A DNA stretch of 64,000 nt, from positions 62,001-126,000 of the forward strand of contig CAVCMI010000023.1 in the NCBI GenBank assembly GCA_963603365.1, written 5' to 3'. How positions within the stretch are numbered: the first letter of the stretch is position 1; each line of letters starts with the position of its first letter. Positions 53,979 to 64,000 of this stretch are shown here, in pieces. This DNA is from F23-D06 sp963603365 (GTDB lineage: Bacteria; Bacteroidota; Bacteroidia; Bacteroidales; WCHB1-69). Made by a program: the position numbers and the translations under genes. Under the pieces are notes generated by a model. That model saw nothing but the letters and a program-made list of their open reading frames with translations. It was not told the DNA's origin and searched no databases.

Positions 53979-54659
53979 TTATTGTTCGGCGGCCTGCGGT
54001 TCCGCCTCGTCGATTCTGTCCGGGATGAGGAGGTCGTCAATCCGGACTTTGGGTACATAATGGATGCCGTCTTTACGGTAGTATCCGTGGTTCTCGTCTG
54101 CGGCAATCTCTGTCATCCGTATGCTTTCGATGCTTTTGCCGATGGCTATGACCAGCAGCGGCTCGTAGGGGAGGTGCAGCCGGTCTGTCAGTTCGTTTTT
54201 GTTGAAAGCACCGATGATCAGTCCGTTGAGCCCTGATTCCACCGCTTTTAGCAGGATGCTCTGTGCGCAGATGCCCAGGTCTATGTCCACCATCTTGTTT
54301 TCGGGCACTGTCGAGCAGATGACGATGAACGCTTCGGGGGCAGTGCCTTCAAAGGGGAGGTGGAGTTCCGGAAGTCCGGCTCCCATTTTGACGTTATGCA
54401 GCACGATGTCGGCACCGTTCTCCCGGGTTACCAGTTTGAAGCGCAGTGCCTGTTGGTTGCGGGCAGAGGGCACTTTGGTGCAAACGGCTGCCAGCCGTTT
54501 CAGCATCTCGCGGTTTACGGGCACTGATGGGTCATATCCACGGCAGCTTCTGTTCTTGAGCAGCAGCAGGTCAAGCGGCTGTCCGGCGTTCTTTATGATG
54601 CGCTTGCCCTTGTTGGAATGCAGTTCCTCGAATTTGCCTTCCAGATAATTGTCGGCCAT
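53979..54659 (-). CDS. Nitroreductase family protein
   Basis: The 226-residue product fits the FMN-binding nitroreductase fold: KNRSCRGYDPSVPVNREMLKRLAAVCTKVPSARNQQALRFKLV carries the SxR...PSaxNxQ flavin-binding pattern, then VDIDLGICAQSILLKAVESGLNGLIIGAFNK, LPYEPLLVIAIGKS and the C-terminal arm. Family members reduce nitro compounds, quinones or flavins with NAD(P)H. An extra N-terminal segment of 30 residues and a Glu/Ala tail are unremarkable. It follows glmS by 18 bases. Confidence 0.88.
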   Translation of the reverse strand: MADNYLEGKFEELHSNKGKRIIKNAGQPLDLLLLKNRSCRGYDPSVPVNREMLKRLAAVCTKVPSARNQQALRFKLVTRENGADIVLHNVKMGAGLPELHLPFEGTAPEAFIVICSTVPENKMVDIDLGICAQSILLKAVESGLNGLIIGAFNKNELTDRLHLPYEPLLVIAIGKSIESIRMTEIAADENHGYYRKDGIHYVPKVRIDDLLIPDRIDEAEPQAAEQ

Positions 54660-54677
54660 GGCAGTCCCGGTGTTTTG

Positions 54678-56528
54678 TTATTCTACAGATACGGACTTGG
54701 CCAGGTTTCGCGGTTTGTCCACATCGCAGCCGCGTAGCCGTGCCACATGATAGGCGAGCAGTTGCAGCGGCACGGAGGCCACCAGTGGCGAAAGGAACTC
54801 TTCGGTGCGCGGTACCTCAATGCAGTAGTCAGACATGGACTTTATTCTGGTGTCTCCCTCAGACACGACAGAGATGATGACTCCCTTGCGGGCTTTCACC
54901 TCCTGGATGTTGCTGACCAGTTTGTCGTAGGTTTCCTGTGCTGTGGCCACGAACAATACGGGCATGTTTTCGTCCACAAGGGCAATGGGCCCGTGTTTCA
55001 TTTCGGCGGCGGGGTAGCCTTCTGCATGGATGTAGGAGATTTCTTTCAGTTTCAATGCGCCCTCAAGAGCCACGGGGTAGTTAATGCCGCGCCCCATATA
55101 CAGGATGTCGTTGCGGGTAGCCACGTACTCGGCCACTTCCTTAACCTGTCCTTCGCTTTTCAGCACGGTCTCTATTTTATCGGGTATGGATTCCAGATCG
55201 CTGATTATCTGGTGGTAGCGAGAGAGGGCGATGGTGCCTTTCTTGCGGGCGAGGCTCAATGCCATTAGTGTCAACACGGTTACTTGCGAGGTGAATGCCT
55301 TGGTGGAGGCCACTCCGATTTCGGGTCCGGCATGGGTGTAGGAACCTGCCATCGTTTCGCGCGCTATTGTGGAGCCGACAACGTTGCAGATGCCGATGAC
55401 GGTGGCCCCGCGCTTCTTGGCCAAGTCGATGGCGGCGATGGTGTCGGCCGTCTCGCCCGACTGTGACACGGCAATCAGCACGTCGTCTTCATTGAGTACG
55501 GGGTTGCGGTAGCGGAACTCGGATGCGTATTCCACCTCTACGGGAATGCGCACGAGGTTCTCGATAAGGTATTCTGCAGCCAGTCCGGCGTGCCACGATG
55601 TGCCGCAGGCGGCGATGATGAAACGCCGTGCGTTCAACATCTTGTGTTCGTACTCTATGATGCCGCCTAACGAAACCACGTCTTTGAGCAGGTTGATGCG
55701 GCCGCGCATGCTGTCGCGCACGGCTTTAGGCTGCTCATAGATCTCTTTCAGCATATAGGTGTCGAAACCTCCTTTCTCCATCTGCTCCAGACTCATCTCA
55801 AGTTGCTGGAAATTGGGGCGTTTCAGGAGATGCTGAGAATCGTGTATGTTCTTGATCCCAAGTTTTCGGTGAGGGTTCACAACGGCCACGTCGCCGTCTT
55901 CGAGATAGACTACCTTTTGGGTGTATTCCACTATCGGAGTGCCGTCGGAGGCGATGAAGTACTCGTCTTTGCCTACGCCGATCAGCAACGGGCTGCCTTT
56001 TTTAGCCACAATCAATTCATCGGGCGAGGCAGTAGAGAGGATGGCGATGGCGTAGGTTCCCTCCACTTTTGTGAGTGCCAGCAACACGGCGTCTGCCAGC
56101 GGAAGCGACTCCTCCTGCTGCACGAACTGTATGAAGTTCACCAGCACCTCGGTGTCTGTCTCGCTTTGGAACACATAGCCCACCGACTGCAGTTCTTTCT
56201 TGAGGCTGAGGTAGTTCTCGACGATGCCGTTGTGGATGAGCGCCAACGTGCCGTCGCCGGAAAGGTGCGGATGGGCGTTCTCTTCATTCGGCTCACCGTG
56301 CGTAGCCCAGCGGGTGTGGGCGATGCCTGTATGGGCTGATGTGTCTTTCGTGGCGCAATACTCTTCAAGTTCCGAGACTTTCCCTCTTTTCTTGTGCAGT
56401 ACAATCTGTTTGTTCTGCTGCAAAGCGACACCGGCACTGTCGTAGCCGCGGTATTCCAGCCGTTTGAGTCCATTGATAAGGATAGGGTAGGCATCCCTGC
56501 TGCCTGTATAGGCGACAATTCCACACAT
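54678..56528 (-). CDS. glmS: Glutamine--fructose-6-phosphate aminotransferase
   Basis: Makes glucosamine-6-phosphate from fructose-6-phosphate and glutamine, the first step toward UDP-GlcNAc for peptidoglycan and lipid A. The 616-residue product has the glutaminase nucleophile Cys2 (MCGIVAYTGS), HTRWATHGEPNEENAHPH, and two SIS sugar-isomerase domains (ACGTSWHAGLAAEYLIE, AVSQSGETADTIAAID, MGRGINYPVALEGALKLKEISYIHAEGYPAAEMKHGPIALVDE), ending DKPRNLAKSVSVE. Complete. It lies downstream of a DUF4270 lipoprotein gene in the same unit. Confidence 0.97.
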   Translation of the reverse strand: MCGIVAYTGSRDAYPILINGLKRLEYRGYDSAGVALQQNKQIVLHKKRGKVSELEEYCATKDTSAHTGIAHTRWATHGEPNEENAHPHLSGDGTLALIHNGIVENYLSLKKELQSVGYVFQSETDTEVLVNFIQFVQQEESLPLADAVLLALTKVEGTYAIAILSTASPDELIVAKKGSPLLIGVGKDEYFIASDGTPIVEYTQKVVYLEDGDVAVVNPHRKLGIKNIHDSQHLLKRPNFQQLEMSLEQMEKGGFDTYMLKEIYEQPKAVRDSMRGRINLLKDVVSLGGIIEYEHKMLNARRFIIAACGTSWHAGLAAEYLIENLVRIPVEVEYASEFRYRNPVLNEDDVLIAVSQSGETADTIAAIDLAKKRGATVIGICNVVGSTIARETMAGSYTHAGPEIGVASTKAFTSQVTVLTLMALSLARKKGTIALSRYHQIISDLESIPDKIETVLKSEGQVKEVAEYVATRNDILYMGRGINYPVALEGALKLKEISYIHAEGYPAAEMKHGPIALVDENMPVLFVATAQETYDKLVSNIQEVKARKGVIISVVSEGDTRIKSMSDYCIEVPRTEEFLSPLVASVPLQLLAYHVARLRGCDVDKPRNLAKSVSVE

Positions 56529-56588
56529 GATTTTTGTTGTTTAAATGATTATTAGAGTGAAAAGGGACCGAAGCCCCGTATATTGCGT

Positions 56589-57905
56589 TTAATAGGTTGT
56601 GTACGAAAGCTCAAGCCGCAGCCTCCGGTCGTCTGTGCGTCCGGTGCCGCCAATGATCAGACGGTTGGCGCGGACACCGGCCCCCTTGACAACCAGATAT
56701 ACCGAATCGGCATACCCTGTTTTTCCGAGTATCAAGTCCTGCACATACTTCGTGATGCGGAAACGGTATTCTTTCTTGCTGGAATCGTAGGTGCCGCCAA
56801 AATAGCTTGTGCTGCTGTAGTACTCGTCGTCGGGCAGGTACGCAGTCTTGCCGGTTGCCGTGCTGATGCCTTGCAGGGAAAGCCCCGGCGGCTGCACAAG
56901 GTACTCCTCGTCAGGGTCAATGTTGCTGACCACCAGTTCGGCCTTGTTGACGACAACCCTGTTGTCCAGCGACTTGAACGCATCTTTTATGTTAGGGAAA
57001 CGGACCACCGTCTTGATGCCGCCCGTGGCTTGTGCGAACAGCGTCTTTGCTCCTACGCTTTTGTCACCGTTGAGTATCTCCTGCACGAAATCGGCATTTG
57101 CAGAACTTTCGTAATTGTGTGTGAACCCCGTGAACCTCGCACAGCTTTTGTCGCACGGGAAAGTGTATTTTGCAGCAGTCCCGCCATTATGATAATATAG
57201 TGTGATGCCTGTGAGCGAACTGGTCATACTGCTGTACAGGATATAGCCGACAGTGCCCGTATGCGATACGGAAGCGATGCAAAGACCCTTCAGGATGCTC
57301 TGAAAAGCTGCGGTCCCGGTCATTTCCGACTGTTTCGAGAGCAGGAAAAGGCCGAAATCGTCCGACAGACGGATGCGGAGATGCGCATTGTAGATGCCCG
57401 TGTCAACCGTCACTTTGGTGTTCGGCTTTATGGAATAGCCGGTGAGACTGTAGTTGAGCGGTGCGCTCTCGTTGTAGGCAATGGTGCTGTTTTGGTAATA
57501 GCTGTCCGGAGACAGGTCTTCAGTGAGTTCATAAACCCGGATGTCTGCCTTTGAGGTCGTGTCCCCGTAATAGGAGGAGAGTTGGAGGGTCAGAACGACA
57601 GAGTCCAGTGTCGGGCTGTCGCCGAAGTTGACCGAGGCGCCAGACAGGGCGAACTGCGCATAGGTGGCGGCTTTCAAAGGGCCGAAGACAGGGTCTTCAA
57701 TCTCCCCGACCAGATTGGAGGTCAGGGCGGAGGTGTTGAGGGAGTCCTCCCGTATCGAGTAGGCCGTTACCGTAGCAGTGTCATTGAAATCAGTGCCGAC
57801 TTCATCAATCAAGTTGAGGCCGATCGAGGTCACATCGTCGTTGCATGACGACAAAAAGAGCGCGGCAATGGCGACAAGGCTGAATAGATGGATTGTTTTT
57901 TTCAT
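56589..57905 (-). CDS. DUF4270 lipoprotein
   Basis: The 438-residue product has a lipoprotein signal (MKKTIHLFSLVAIAALFLSSC, Cys21), followed by the family opening DDVTSIGLNLIDEVG and a long beta-rich body (SIREDSLNT, GEIEDPVFGPLKAATYAQFAL, LDSVVLTLQLSSYYGDT, RLIIGGTGRTDDRRLRLELSYT). DUF4270 proteins are specific to Bacteroidota and are probably surface or periplasmic; their function is not known. As in Bacteroides, the gene lies immediately after glycogen synthase (6 bases) and before glmS (60 bases). Confidence 0.9.
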   Translation of the reverse strand: MKKTIHLFSLVAIAALFLSSCNDDVTSIGLNLIDEVGTDFNDTATVTAYSIREDSLNTSALTSNLVGEIEDPVFGPLKAATYAQFALSGASVNFGDSPTLDSVVLTLQLSSYYGDTTSKADIRVYELTEDLSPDSYYQNSTIAYNESAPLNYSLTGYSIKPNTKVTVDTGIYNAHLRIRLSDDFGLFLLSKQSEMTGTAAFQSILKGLCIASVSHTGTVGYILYSSMTSSLTGITLYYHNGGTAAKYTFPCDKSCARFTGFTHNYESSANADFVQEILNGDKSVGAKTLFAQATGGIKTVVRFPNIKDAFKSLDNRVVVNKAELVVSNIDPDEEYLVQPPGLSLQGISTATGKTAYLPDDEYYSSTSYFGGTYDSSKKEYRFRITKYVQDLILGKTGYADSVYLVVKGAGVRANRLIIGGTGRTDDRRLRLELSYTTY

Positions 57906-57911
57906 GATGCC

Positions 57912-58733
57912 TTATTCGTTCTTCCGGGAAGCGGCAAGGATATGGTCGTAAAACTCATCGTACATGTCAACGTAATTGTCATCGTCAGGGTGCTGGAAAA
58001 CGAATTTGCCCGACTGCTCCACGTAGGAGACGATCTTCTTCTTCATGTCTTTCGTGAGCGATACGCCGTCGGAATAGTCCACGGCCAATTGGGTAAGCTG
58101 CTCGTACCCGGGGCTCCGGAAATGGGCAAGACACTCTGCGGGGATGCCCGTAAGCTTCAGCTTTTTGGCGAAACCGGCGGAGAACTTCTCCGGGAAATAG
58201 TCGGGCATGACGGTATAGACTATCTTGGAGTCCTGGAAAAGGGGGTTGTCGCGGTATATAGTCTTGATGAAAAGCGGCACCAGCGCAGAAATCCATCCGT
58301 TGCAGTGGATGATGTCCGGCTCCCATCCCAGTTTCCTTACCGTCTCAATCACGCCCTTGGCGTAAAAGATGGCACGGGAGTCGTTGTCGGGGTAGAAAAC
58401 ACCCTCCTCATCGTAATAGGGGGTCTTCCTTTTGAAGAAGTCCTCACTGTCGATGAAGTAGATCTGCATCCTCACGTTCTGCAGCGACGCTACCTTGATG
58501 ATGAGCGGATGGTCGGTGTCTTCTATGATGATGTTCTGTCCGGACAGTCGGATGACCTCGTGGAGCATGTGCCTGTGCTCGTTCACGCAGCCGAATTTAG
58601 GCATGAATGTGCGGATTTCGTTCTCTCTTTCCTGTATCCCCTGCGGCAGATAACGGCATATCCCGGATATGTAATTTTCTGGAAAATAGGGAAATATCTC
58701 CGGCGTGACGTATAAAACTTTTTTCTGTGCCAT
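57912..58733 (-). CDS. glgA: Glycogen/starch synthase, catalytic N-domain only
   Basis: The ATG at 58733 gives MAQKKVLYVTPEIFPYFPENYISGICRYLPQGIQERENEIRTFMP, the usual GT5 opening, 31 bases after a CCTTTG-type -7 box. The 273-residue product contains FIDSEDFFKRKTPYYDEEGVFYPDNDSRAIFYAKGVIETVRKLGWEPDIIHCNGWISALVPLFIKTIY but ends shortly after the N-domain; the C-terminal GT1 half of normal glycogen synthase (about 480 residues) is absent. Bacteroidota relatives of this half size are common, so it is probably a complete gene of that subgroup rather than a truncation. Its enzymatic competence is uncertain. Confidence 0.85.
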   Translation of the reverse strand: MAQKKVLYVTPEIFPYFPENYISGICRYLPQGIQERENEIRTFMPKFGCVNEHRHMLHEVIRLSGQNIIIEDTDHPLIIKVASLQNVRMQIYFIDSEDFFKRKTPYYDEEGVFYPDNDSRAIFYAKGVIETVRKLGWEPDIIHCNGWISALVPLFIKTIYRDNPLFQDSKIVYTVMPDYFPEKFSAGFAKKLKLTGIPAECLAHFRSPGYEQLTQLAVDYSDGVSLTKDMKKKIVSYVEQSGKFVFQHPDDDNYVDMYDEFYDHILAASRKNE

Positions 58734-58754
58734 GTCGTTTAATTTCAAGTGGTG

Positions 58755-58762
58755 CAAAGGTA
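58755..58762 (-). promoter_or_regulatory. -7 box of the glgA-DUF4270-glmS unit
   Basis: Minus strand reads TACCTTTG, 21 bases upstream of the ATG at 58733; back-to-back with the tRNA promoter. Confidence 0.55.
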
Positions 58763-58783
58763 CAATTTTTTTTTGATTTTTTA

Positions 58784-58814
58784 TTTGGCGATTATCAAAA
58801 AAAGTGTATTTTTG
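58784..58814 (+). promoter_or_regulatory. Promoter of tRNA-Leu
   Basis: TTTG (58784-58787), 19-base spacer, TATTTTTG (58807-58814): the best match to the Bacteroidota -33/-7 consensus in the window, 14 bases before the tRNA. Confidence 0.75.
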
Positions 58815-58828
58815 CAACCGCAAAACAA

Positions 58829-58912
58829 GCCCAGGTGGTGGAATTGGTAGACACGCTACTTTGAGGGGGTAGTGGGAGTAATCCCGTGCAAGTTCGACTC
58901 TTGTCCTGGGCA
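58829..58912 (+). tRNA. tRNA-Leu (GAG anticodon)
   Basis: An 84-base class II tRNA. The acceptor arms are GCCCAGG (58829-58835) and CCTGGGC (58905-58911) with discriminator A. The anticodon stem CTACT/GGTAG encloses the loop TTGAGGG, anticodon GAG, reading CUC and CUU. A long variable arm (TGGGAGTAATCCCG) and the T-arm with GTTCGACTC are present, as expected for leucine. The 3' CCA is not fully encoded (ACC then G). Confidence 0.96.
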
Positions 58913-58924
58913 CCGCAAAACGAT

Positions 58925-58953
58925 GAGACTGCTGCCAAGCGTCTCTTTTTTTT
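58925..58953 (+). terminator. Terminator after tRNA-Leu
   Basis: GAGAC (58925-58929) pairs with GTCTC (58941-58945) and is followed by a run of eight T. Confidence 0.75.
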
Positions 58954-59081
58954 CTTCTGTCCGAACCTTTTTCTGTGACAAAATAATATTTTAATATCTT
59001 TGCCCTTTTTTCCAAACAAGTGTGATGGGATATAAAACCAATTGAAATTCAAATCAATAATCAATATTAAACAATCATTCT

Positions 59082-61289
<2,208 letters not shown>

Positions 61290-61305
61290 TAGGTTGATAC
61301 TGAAC

Positions 61306-61343
61306 AAAAGGGGCAAGGAAACTATTGTTTCCTTGCCCCTTTT
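61306..61343. terminator. Bidirectional terminator between hppA and the thioredoxin gene
   Basis: A perfect 17-bp stem (AAAAGGGGCAAGGAAAC and complement) with loop TATT. A and T runs on either side let it serve both convergent genes. Confidence 0.92.
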
Positions 61344-61352
61344 CATATCAGG

Positions 61353-61844
61353 TCATTTCAGCGTGTTGACGGACTTGGGAGTCCACCCGCGCAGAAAATC
61401 GACTACTTTCTGCGTGTCGTAGCCTTTGTCTTTCTCAAGGTATGACGAGTTCTGGATGTGTATGGGCTTCCCGTTCTCGTCAAGAATCACAAATACCGGA
61501 AACCCGAACCGGGCGGGGTTTCCCAAATAGCGCATCGCCTCCGGGTTCCTGTTGGCACGCGACCAGTTTACGTGTATGTAAACGAAATTGTCGCCCAGCA
61601 CCTTTGCCACGGCAGTGTCCTTTTGGGCAAAGTCGGCAAACCGAAGGCACCATGGGCACCAGTTTCCGCCGACCTGACAGAAAACGTACTTGTTTTGGCT
61701 TTTTGCCTGTGCCGTTGCCTGCTTTATTGCGGCCATGGCATCTGCCGTCTCATCATAAATCGCTTTCGGATCGTCTGTCTGCCCGTTCACTGCTGTGACA
61801 AGCATAAAACTTGCAACCAGAAAGAGTATGCTGCATTTTTTCAT
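61353..61844 (-). CDS. Exported thioredoxin-like protein
   Basis: The 163-residue product has a signal peptide (MKKCSILFLVASFMLVTAVNG) and a Thioredoxin_7/DUF255-like domain with active site NWCPWCLRF (Cys63, Cys66) and a cis-Pro in FGFPVFVILDENGKPI. It probably reduces or isomerises disulfides in the periplasm. It has its own divergent promoter (TATTTTTG at 61878-61871) shared back-to-back with hemW. Confidence 0.88.
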   Translation of the reverse strand: MKKCSILFLVASFMLVTAVNGQTDDPKAIYDETADAMAAIKQATAQAKSQNKYVFCQVGGNWCPWCLRFADFAQKDTAVAKVLGDNFVYIHVNWSRANRNPEAMRYLGNPARFGFPVFVILDENGKPIHIQNSSYLEKDKGYDTQKVVDFLRGWTPKSVNTLK

Positions 61845-61870
61845 CTTTTGGATTTTTCTGTTTGGCGGTG

Positions 61871-61878
61871 CAAAAATA
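61871..61878 (-). promoter_or_regulatory. -7 box of the exported thioredoxin gene
   Basis: Minus strand reads TATTTTTG, 26 bases upstream of the ATG at 61844. Confidence 0.5.
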
Positions 61879-61897
61879 TCATTTTCAAGGAAAAGTC

Positions 61898-61905
61898 TAT
61901 TTTTG
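61898..61905 (+). promoter_or_regulatory. -7 box of hemW
   Basis: TATTTTTG, 19 bases before the ATG at 61925; this rules out an in-frame upstream start at 61811. Confidence 0.55.
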
Positions 61906-61924
61906 CAGCCCGAAAAACAAAAGC

Positions 61925-63049
61925 ATGGCGGGCATTTATATCCATATTCCCTTCTGTAAGTCCAAATGCATCTATTGCGGCTTCTATTCCGTCAGAATGC
62001 CTGCAGATTGTTCTGCCTATTTGAACACATTGAAAAAAGAAATGATGTCTCGCAAAGATTATCTTAATGATGTTCAGTTTGATACGGTCTATTTTGGGGG
62101 CGGCACCCCAAGTTTGCTGTCCGTCAACGAATTGGCTGACCTTTTAGACGGCATTGCGCATTGTTTCCCTCTCTCTGCGGATGCAGAGATTACGCTTGAG
62201 GCGAACCCGGAACAGTTGACACCGCAGTATTGCAGTGAATTGCGGAGGCTGGGTGTCAACCGGTTGAGCATCGGCATACAGTCGTTTTACGACGAGGCGC
62301 TGCAGTTCATGGGGAGGCGGCACACTGCGTCAGAGGCGGTTGCGGCGGTGAACAATGGTGCCGCCGCCGGCTTCGGCAACATTTCCGTTGACCTTATCTA
62401 TGGGATTTCTGAACGTAATGATTACCAATGGGTTGCTGACATTGAAAAGGCTTTGTCGCTGCCCGTGCAGCATTTGTCGTGCTATGCGCTCACACCGGAA
62501 GAGAACTCGATTCTTTACCGCCGGATACGCAACTGCCGACACGCCCCCGTTGATGATGACTTGGCAGCCCGCCAGTATGAGGTGTTGTTGCAGTCGCTCG
62601 CAGGCACGCCAATGATCCATTACGAGGTTTCGAACTTTGCTTACCCTGCATTCGAATCAAAACACAATTCCTCTTATTGGAAACATACCCCATACCTTGG
62701 CCTCGGGCCTGCTGCCCACTCCTTTGACGGGAATTCCCGCCAGTGGAATCCCTCAAACCTCGCCCGTTATATGAAAAATGTAGCGGAAGGCATCGATTGT
62801 GAAGAACGGGAAATGCTGACAGAAGATGACCTTTTCAACGAGACGGTGCTGCTGCGTCTGCGCACTTGCCAAGGCATTGACCTTGACGAGGTGGAAGCGA
62901 AGTTCGGCACGGAACGCAAGAACAGCCTGATGGAGCACTTCGGCAATCATTATCCGGCCGGTTATTTCGAGAGAACAGGAAACCGGCTCCGGTTGACGGA
63001 TGCCGGCCTGTGGTTTGCTGACGGCATTGCTGCCGACCTTTTTGTATGA
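61925..63049 (+). CDS. hemW: Radical SAM protein HemW (haem chaperone, HemN-like)
   Basis: The 374-residue product starts MAGIYIHIPFCKSKCIYCGF with the radical-SAM cluster ligands Cys11, Cys15, Cys18, then FDTVYFGGGTPSLL, ITLEANPEQL, GVNRLSIGIQSFYDEALQFMGRRH, SVDLIYGI and YEVSNFAYPAFESKHNSSYWKHTPYLGLGPAAHSF. The size and the short N-terminus fit HemW, a haem-binding relative, rather than true coproporphyrinogen dehydrogenase HemN (about 450 residues). Earlier annotations often call it oxygen-independent coproporphyrinogen III oxidase. It converges with the following OMP gene at 11 bases. Confidence 0.93.
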   Translation: MAGIYIHIPFCKSKCIYCGFYSVRMPADCSAYLNTLKKEMMSRKDYLNDVQFDTVYFGGGTPSLLSVNELADLLDGIAHCFPLSADAEITLEANPEQLTPQYCSELRRLGVNRLSIGIQSFYDEALQFMGRRHTASEAVAAVNNGAAAGFGNISVDLIYGISERNDYQWVADIEKALSLPVQHLSCYALTPEENSILYRRIRNCRHAPVDDDLAARQYEVLLQSLAGTPMIHYEVSNFAYPAFESKHNSSYWKHTPYLGLGPAAHSFDGNSRQWNPSNLARYMKNVAEGIDCEEREMLTEDDLFNETVLLRLRTCQGIDLDEVEAKFGTERKNSLMEHFGNHYPAGYFERTGNRLRLTDAGLWFADGIAADLFV

Positions 63050-63060
63050 ACGACAGTTTC

Positions 63061-64000
63061 TTAGAAACGATAGCCGATGGTGACGGCAAAGTTGTAGTAG
63101 GCGCGGGTAGGGCTTTTGACAATTGCAGTGTTGTCAGACGGTTCTGTCGTTGAGGTCTCGCCCTCAACAGGACCTCCAAACTGCGAAGAGAACCCGCCGA
63201 CGCTGAAATCAACCGTTCCGTAAACGCGTTTCGGGAAGGTCATACCTAAGCGGAACATGACACCGGCGCCGAAATTGTCTTTCTGCCAGTTGTTCTCTTC
63301 TTTGTTTTTCTTGCCGGGCAACGTGGTCGTGTTGCAACGCAAGTCTAAGGCCAATCCGGCGATGAAGTTCTTTTGCGACTCTTTGTTGTAGTTTTGGGCA
63401 ACCACCATCTGTGGGCCGAATGAGATGTGTGCCGGTCCTGCAATTTCGTATTTGAACCCCGCAAAACCGCCTGCAGCGATTTTGTCTAACGGGATGGAGA
63501 ATTCAAAACCGATGCCCAGTCCCGGGTAGAATACCGATTTTCCGGTGGCGATTTCAAAGTTGGCATTGGCGCTGATGCCCCATACGGTTTTCCCGTTGGC
63601 CGTCTCTTTTTGAGTTTCCGGCTCTTTGGACTTGACTTTTTCCTCTTTTGCGTCGCCAAGAGTCCAGCGGACTCTCCCCTTGTAGGCGGCGGGCACGTAG
63701 CAGGTGAGGTTCTGCCAGCGTTTCATCAGCTCCTGCGCCATAGTTTCAAATTGGCTTTCAAGTTGGCTGAAGTCTGAAAGCAAGAACGGCTCTTCGGAGG
63801 CGAGCCCTTTGAAGACGGCCTGATAGAGTTTGTTGTCTTCTGACACGTCGTTGCCCTTGATGGCGATGATGTAGCTCTTGAGTTCTTTGCCGCCAACCAG
63901 CTTGTTCACCACATTGTCACGTACATACTGGAAATAGGGGTTGTCGAGACCTTTGTCGGGGATGCCGATGCGTTCGTCGGCGGAGTGGTTGTCATAGCCG
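63061..64000 (-). CDS. VWA-like plus outer-membrane beta-barrel protein (partial, 5' end off the right edge)
   Basis: The minus-strand frame is open from the right edge to the stop at 63061-63063, so the N-terminus lies outside the window. The visible 312 residues start with a region resembling the end of a von Willebrand A domain (YIIAIKGNDVSEDNKLYQAVF, EPFLLSDFSQLESQFETMAQELMKRW, CYVPAAYKGRVRWTL), then a charged linker (KEEKVKSKEPETQKE) and a C-terminal barrel of about eight strands ending YYNFAVTIGYRF, with terminal Phe suiting outer-membrane insertion. VWA followed by a barrel is an uncommon order. No named family. Confidence 0.75.
   Translation of the reverse strand, partial: GYDNHSADERIGIPDKGLDNPYFQYVRDNVVNKLVGGKELKSYIIAIKGNDVSEDNKLYQAVFKGLASEEPFLLSDFSQLESQFETMAQELMKRWQNLTCYVPAAYKGRVRWTLGDAKEEKVKSKEPETQKETANGKTVWGISANANFEIATGKSVFYPGLGIGFEFSIPLDKIAAGGFAGFKYEIAGPAHISFGPQMVVAQNYNKESQKNFIAGLALDLRCNTTTLPGKKNKEENNWQKDNFGAGVMFRLGMTFPKRVYGTVDFSVGGFSSQFGGPVEGETSTTEPSDNTAIVKSPTRAYYNFAVTIGYRF

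Overview
The window is a chromosomal segment of a Bacteroidales bacterium (phylum Bacteroidota). Four things point there: repeated promoters with a -7 box of the form TAnnTTTG, a type IX secretion sorting tail on a giant secreted protease, phylum-typical families (a DUF4270 lipoprotein, an RprY/RprX-like two-component pair, a M3 dipeptidyl peptidase lipoprotein, DUF4143 ATPases, a putative porin), and A-rich translation starts without clear Shine-Dalgarno sites. Desulfoferrodoxin, fumarase/malic enzyme, an acyl-CoA dehydrogenase with its electron-transfer flavoprotein and a membrane pyrophosphatase suit an anaerobic or microaerophilic life. I cannot name the genus.

Layout. 1-787: 3' part of a Cys/Met-metabolism PLP enzyme. 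800-4900: a decayed accessory region with a restriction-modification remnant beside GGAATGA heptamer repeats, an intact DUF4143 ATPase with a small unknown gene, a frameshifted gene, a second DUF4143 ATPase broken by internal deletion, and a perfect 46-bp palindrome. 4902-13082: peptidase lipoprotein, two secreted unknown proteins (one a thioredoxin-like fusion), DUF58, RadC and a YfcC-type transporter. 13079-18018 (minus): TPR protein, thioredoxin lipoprotein and MurD, then two transporters and a small remnant. 18411-26731: desulfoferrodoxin, divergent dnaK and htpG with unusual control sequences between them, a short-chain dehydrogenase, enolase and a response regulator. 26738-33803 (minus): histidine kinase, malic enzyme, PrsW, fumarase and a porin, closely packed. 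34032-38724 (minus): a compact fatty-acid synthesis cluster fabH-fabF-fabZ-fabG-acpP-fabD. 38948-43485: a membrane LytTR regulator converging on etfB-etfA-acyl-CoA dehydrogenase. 43849-52739: a C5-methyltransferase remnant, a promoter carrying G11 and T-tracts, and an 8.4-kb gene for a C10 cysteine protease with two beta-helix domains and a T9SS tail. 52833-58733 (minus): glycogen synthase, DUF4270, glmS, nitroreductase and glycosyltransferase. 58829-64000: tRNA-Leu, membrane pyrophosphatase, thioredoxin, HemW, and the 3' part of a VWA/outer-membrane protein gene.

The signals most worth following are (i) homopolymer tracts placed where the -33 element and spacer of the giant protease promoter should lie, suggesting phase variation, and (ii) a canonical sigma-54 type -24/-12 element before htpG, a near match facing dnaK, and repeated ACAATTGT dyads between the two chaperone genes. 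Both are read from sequence and untested.
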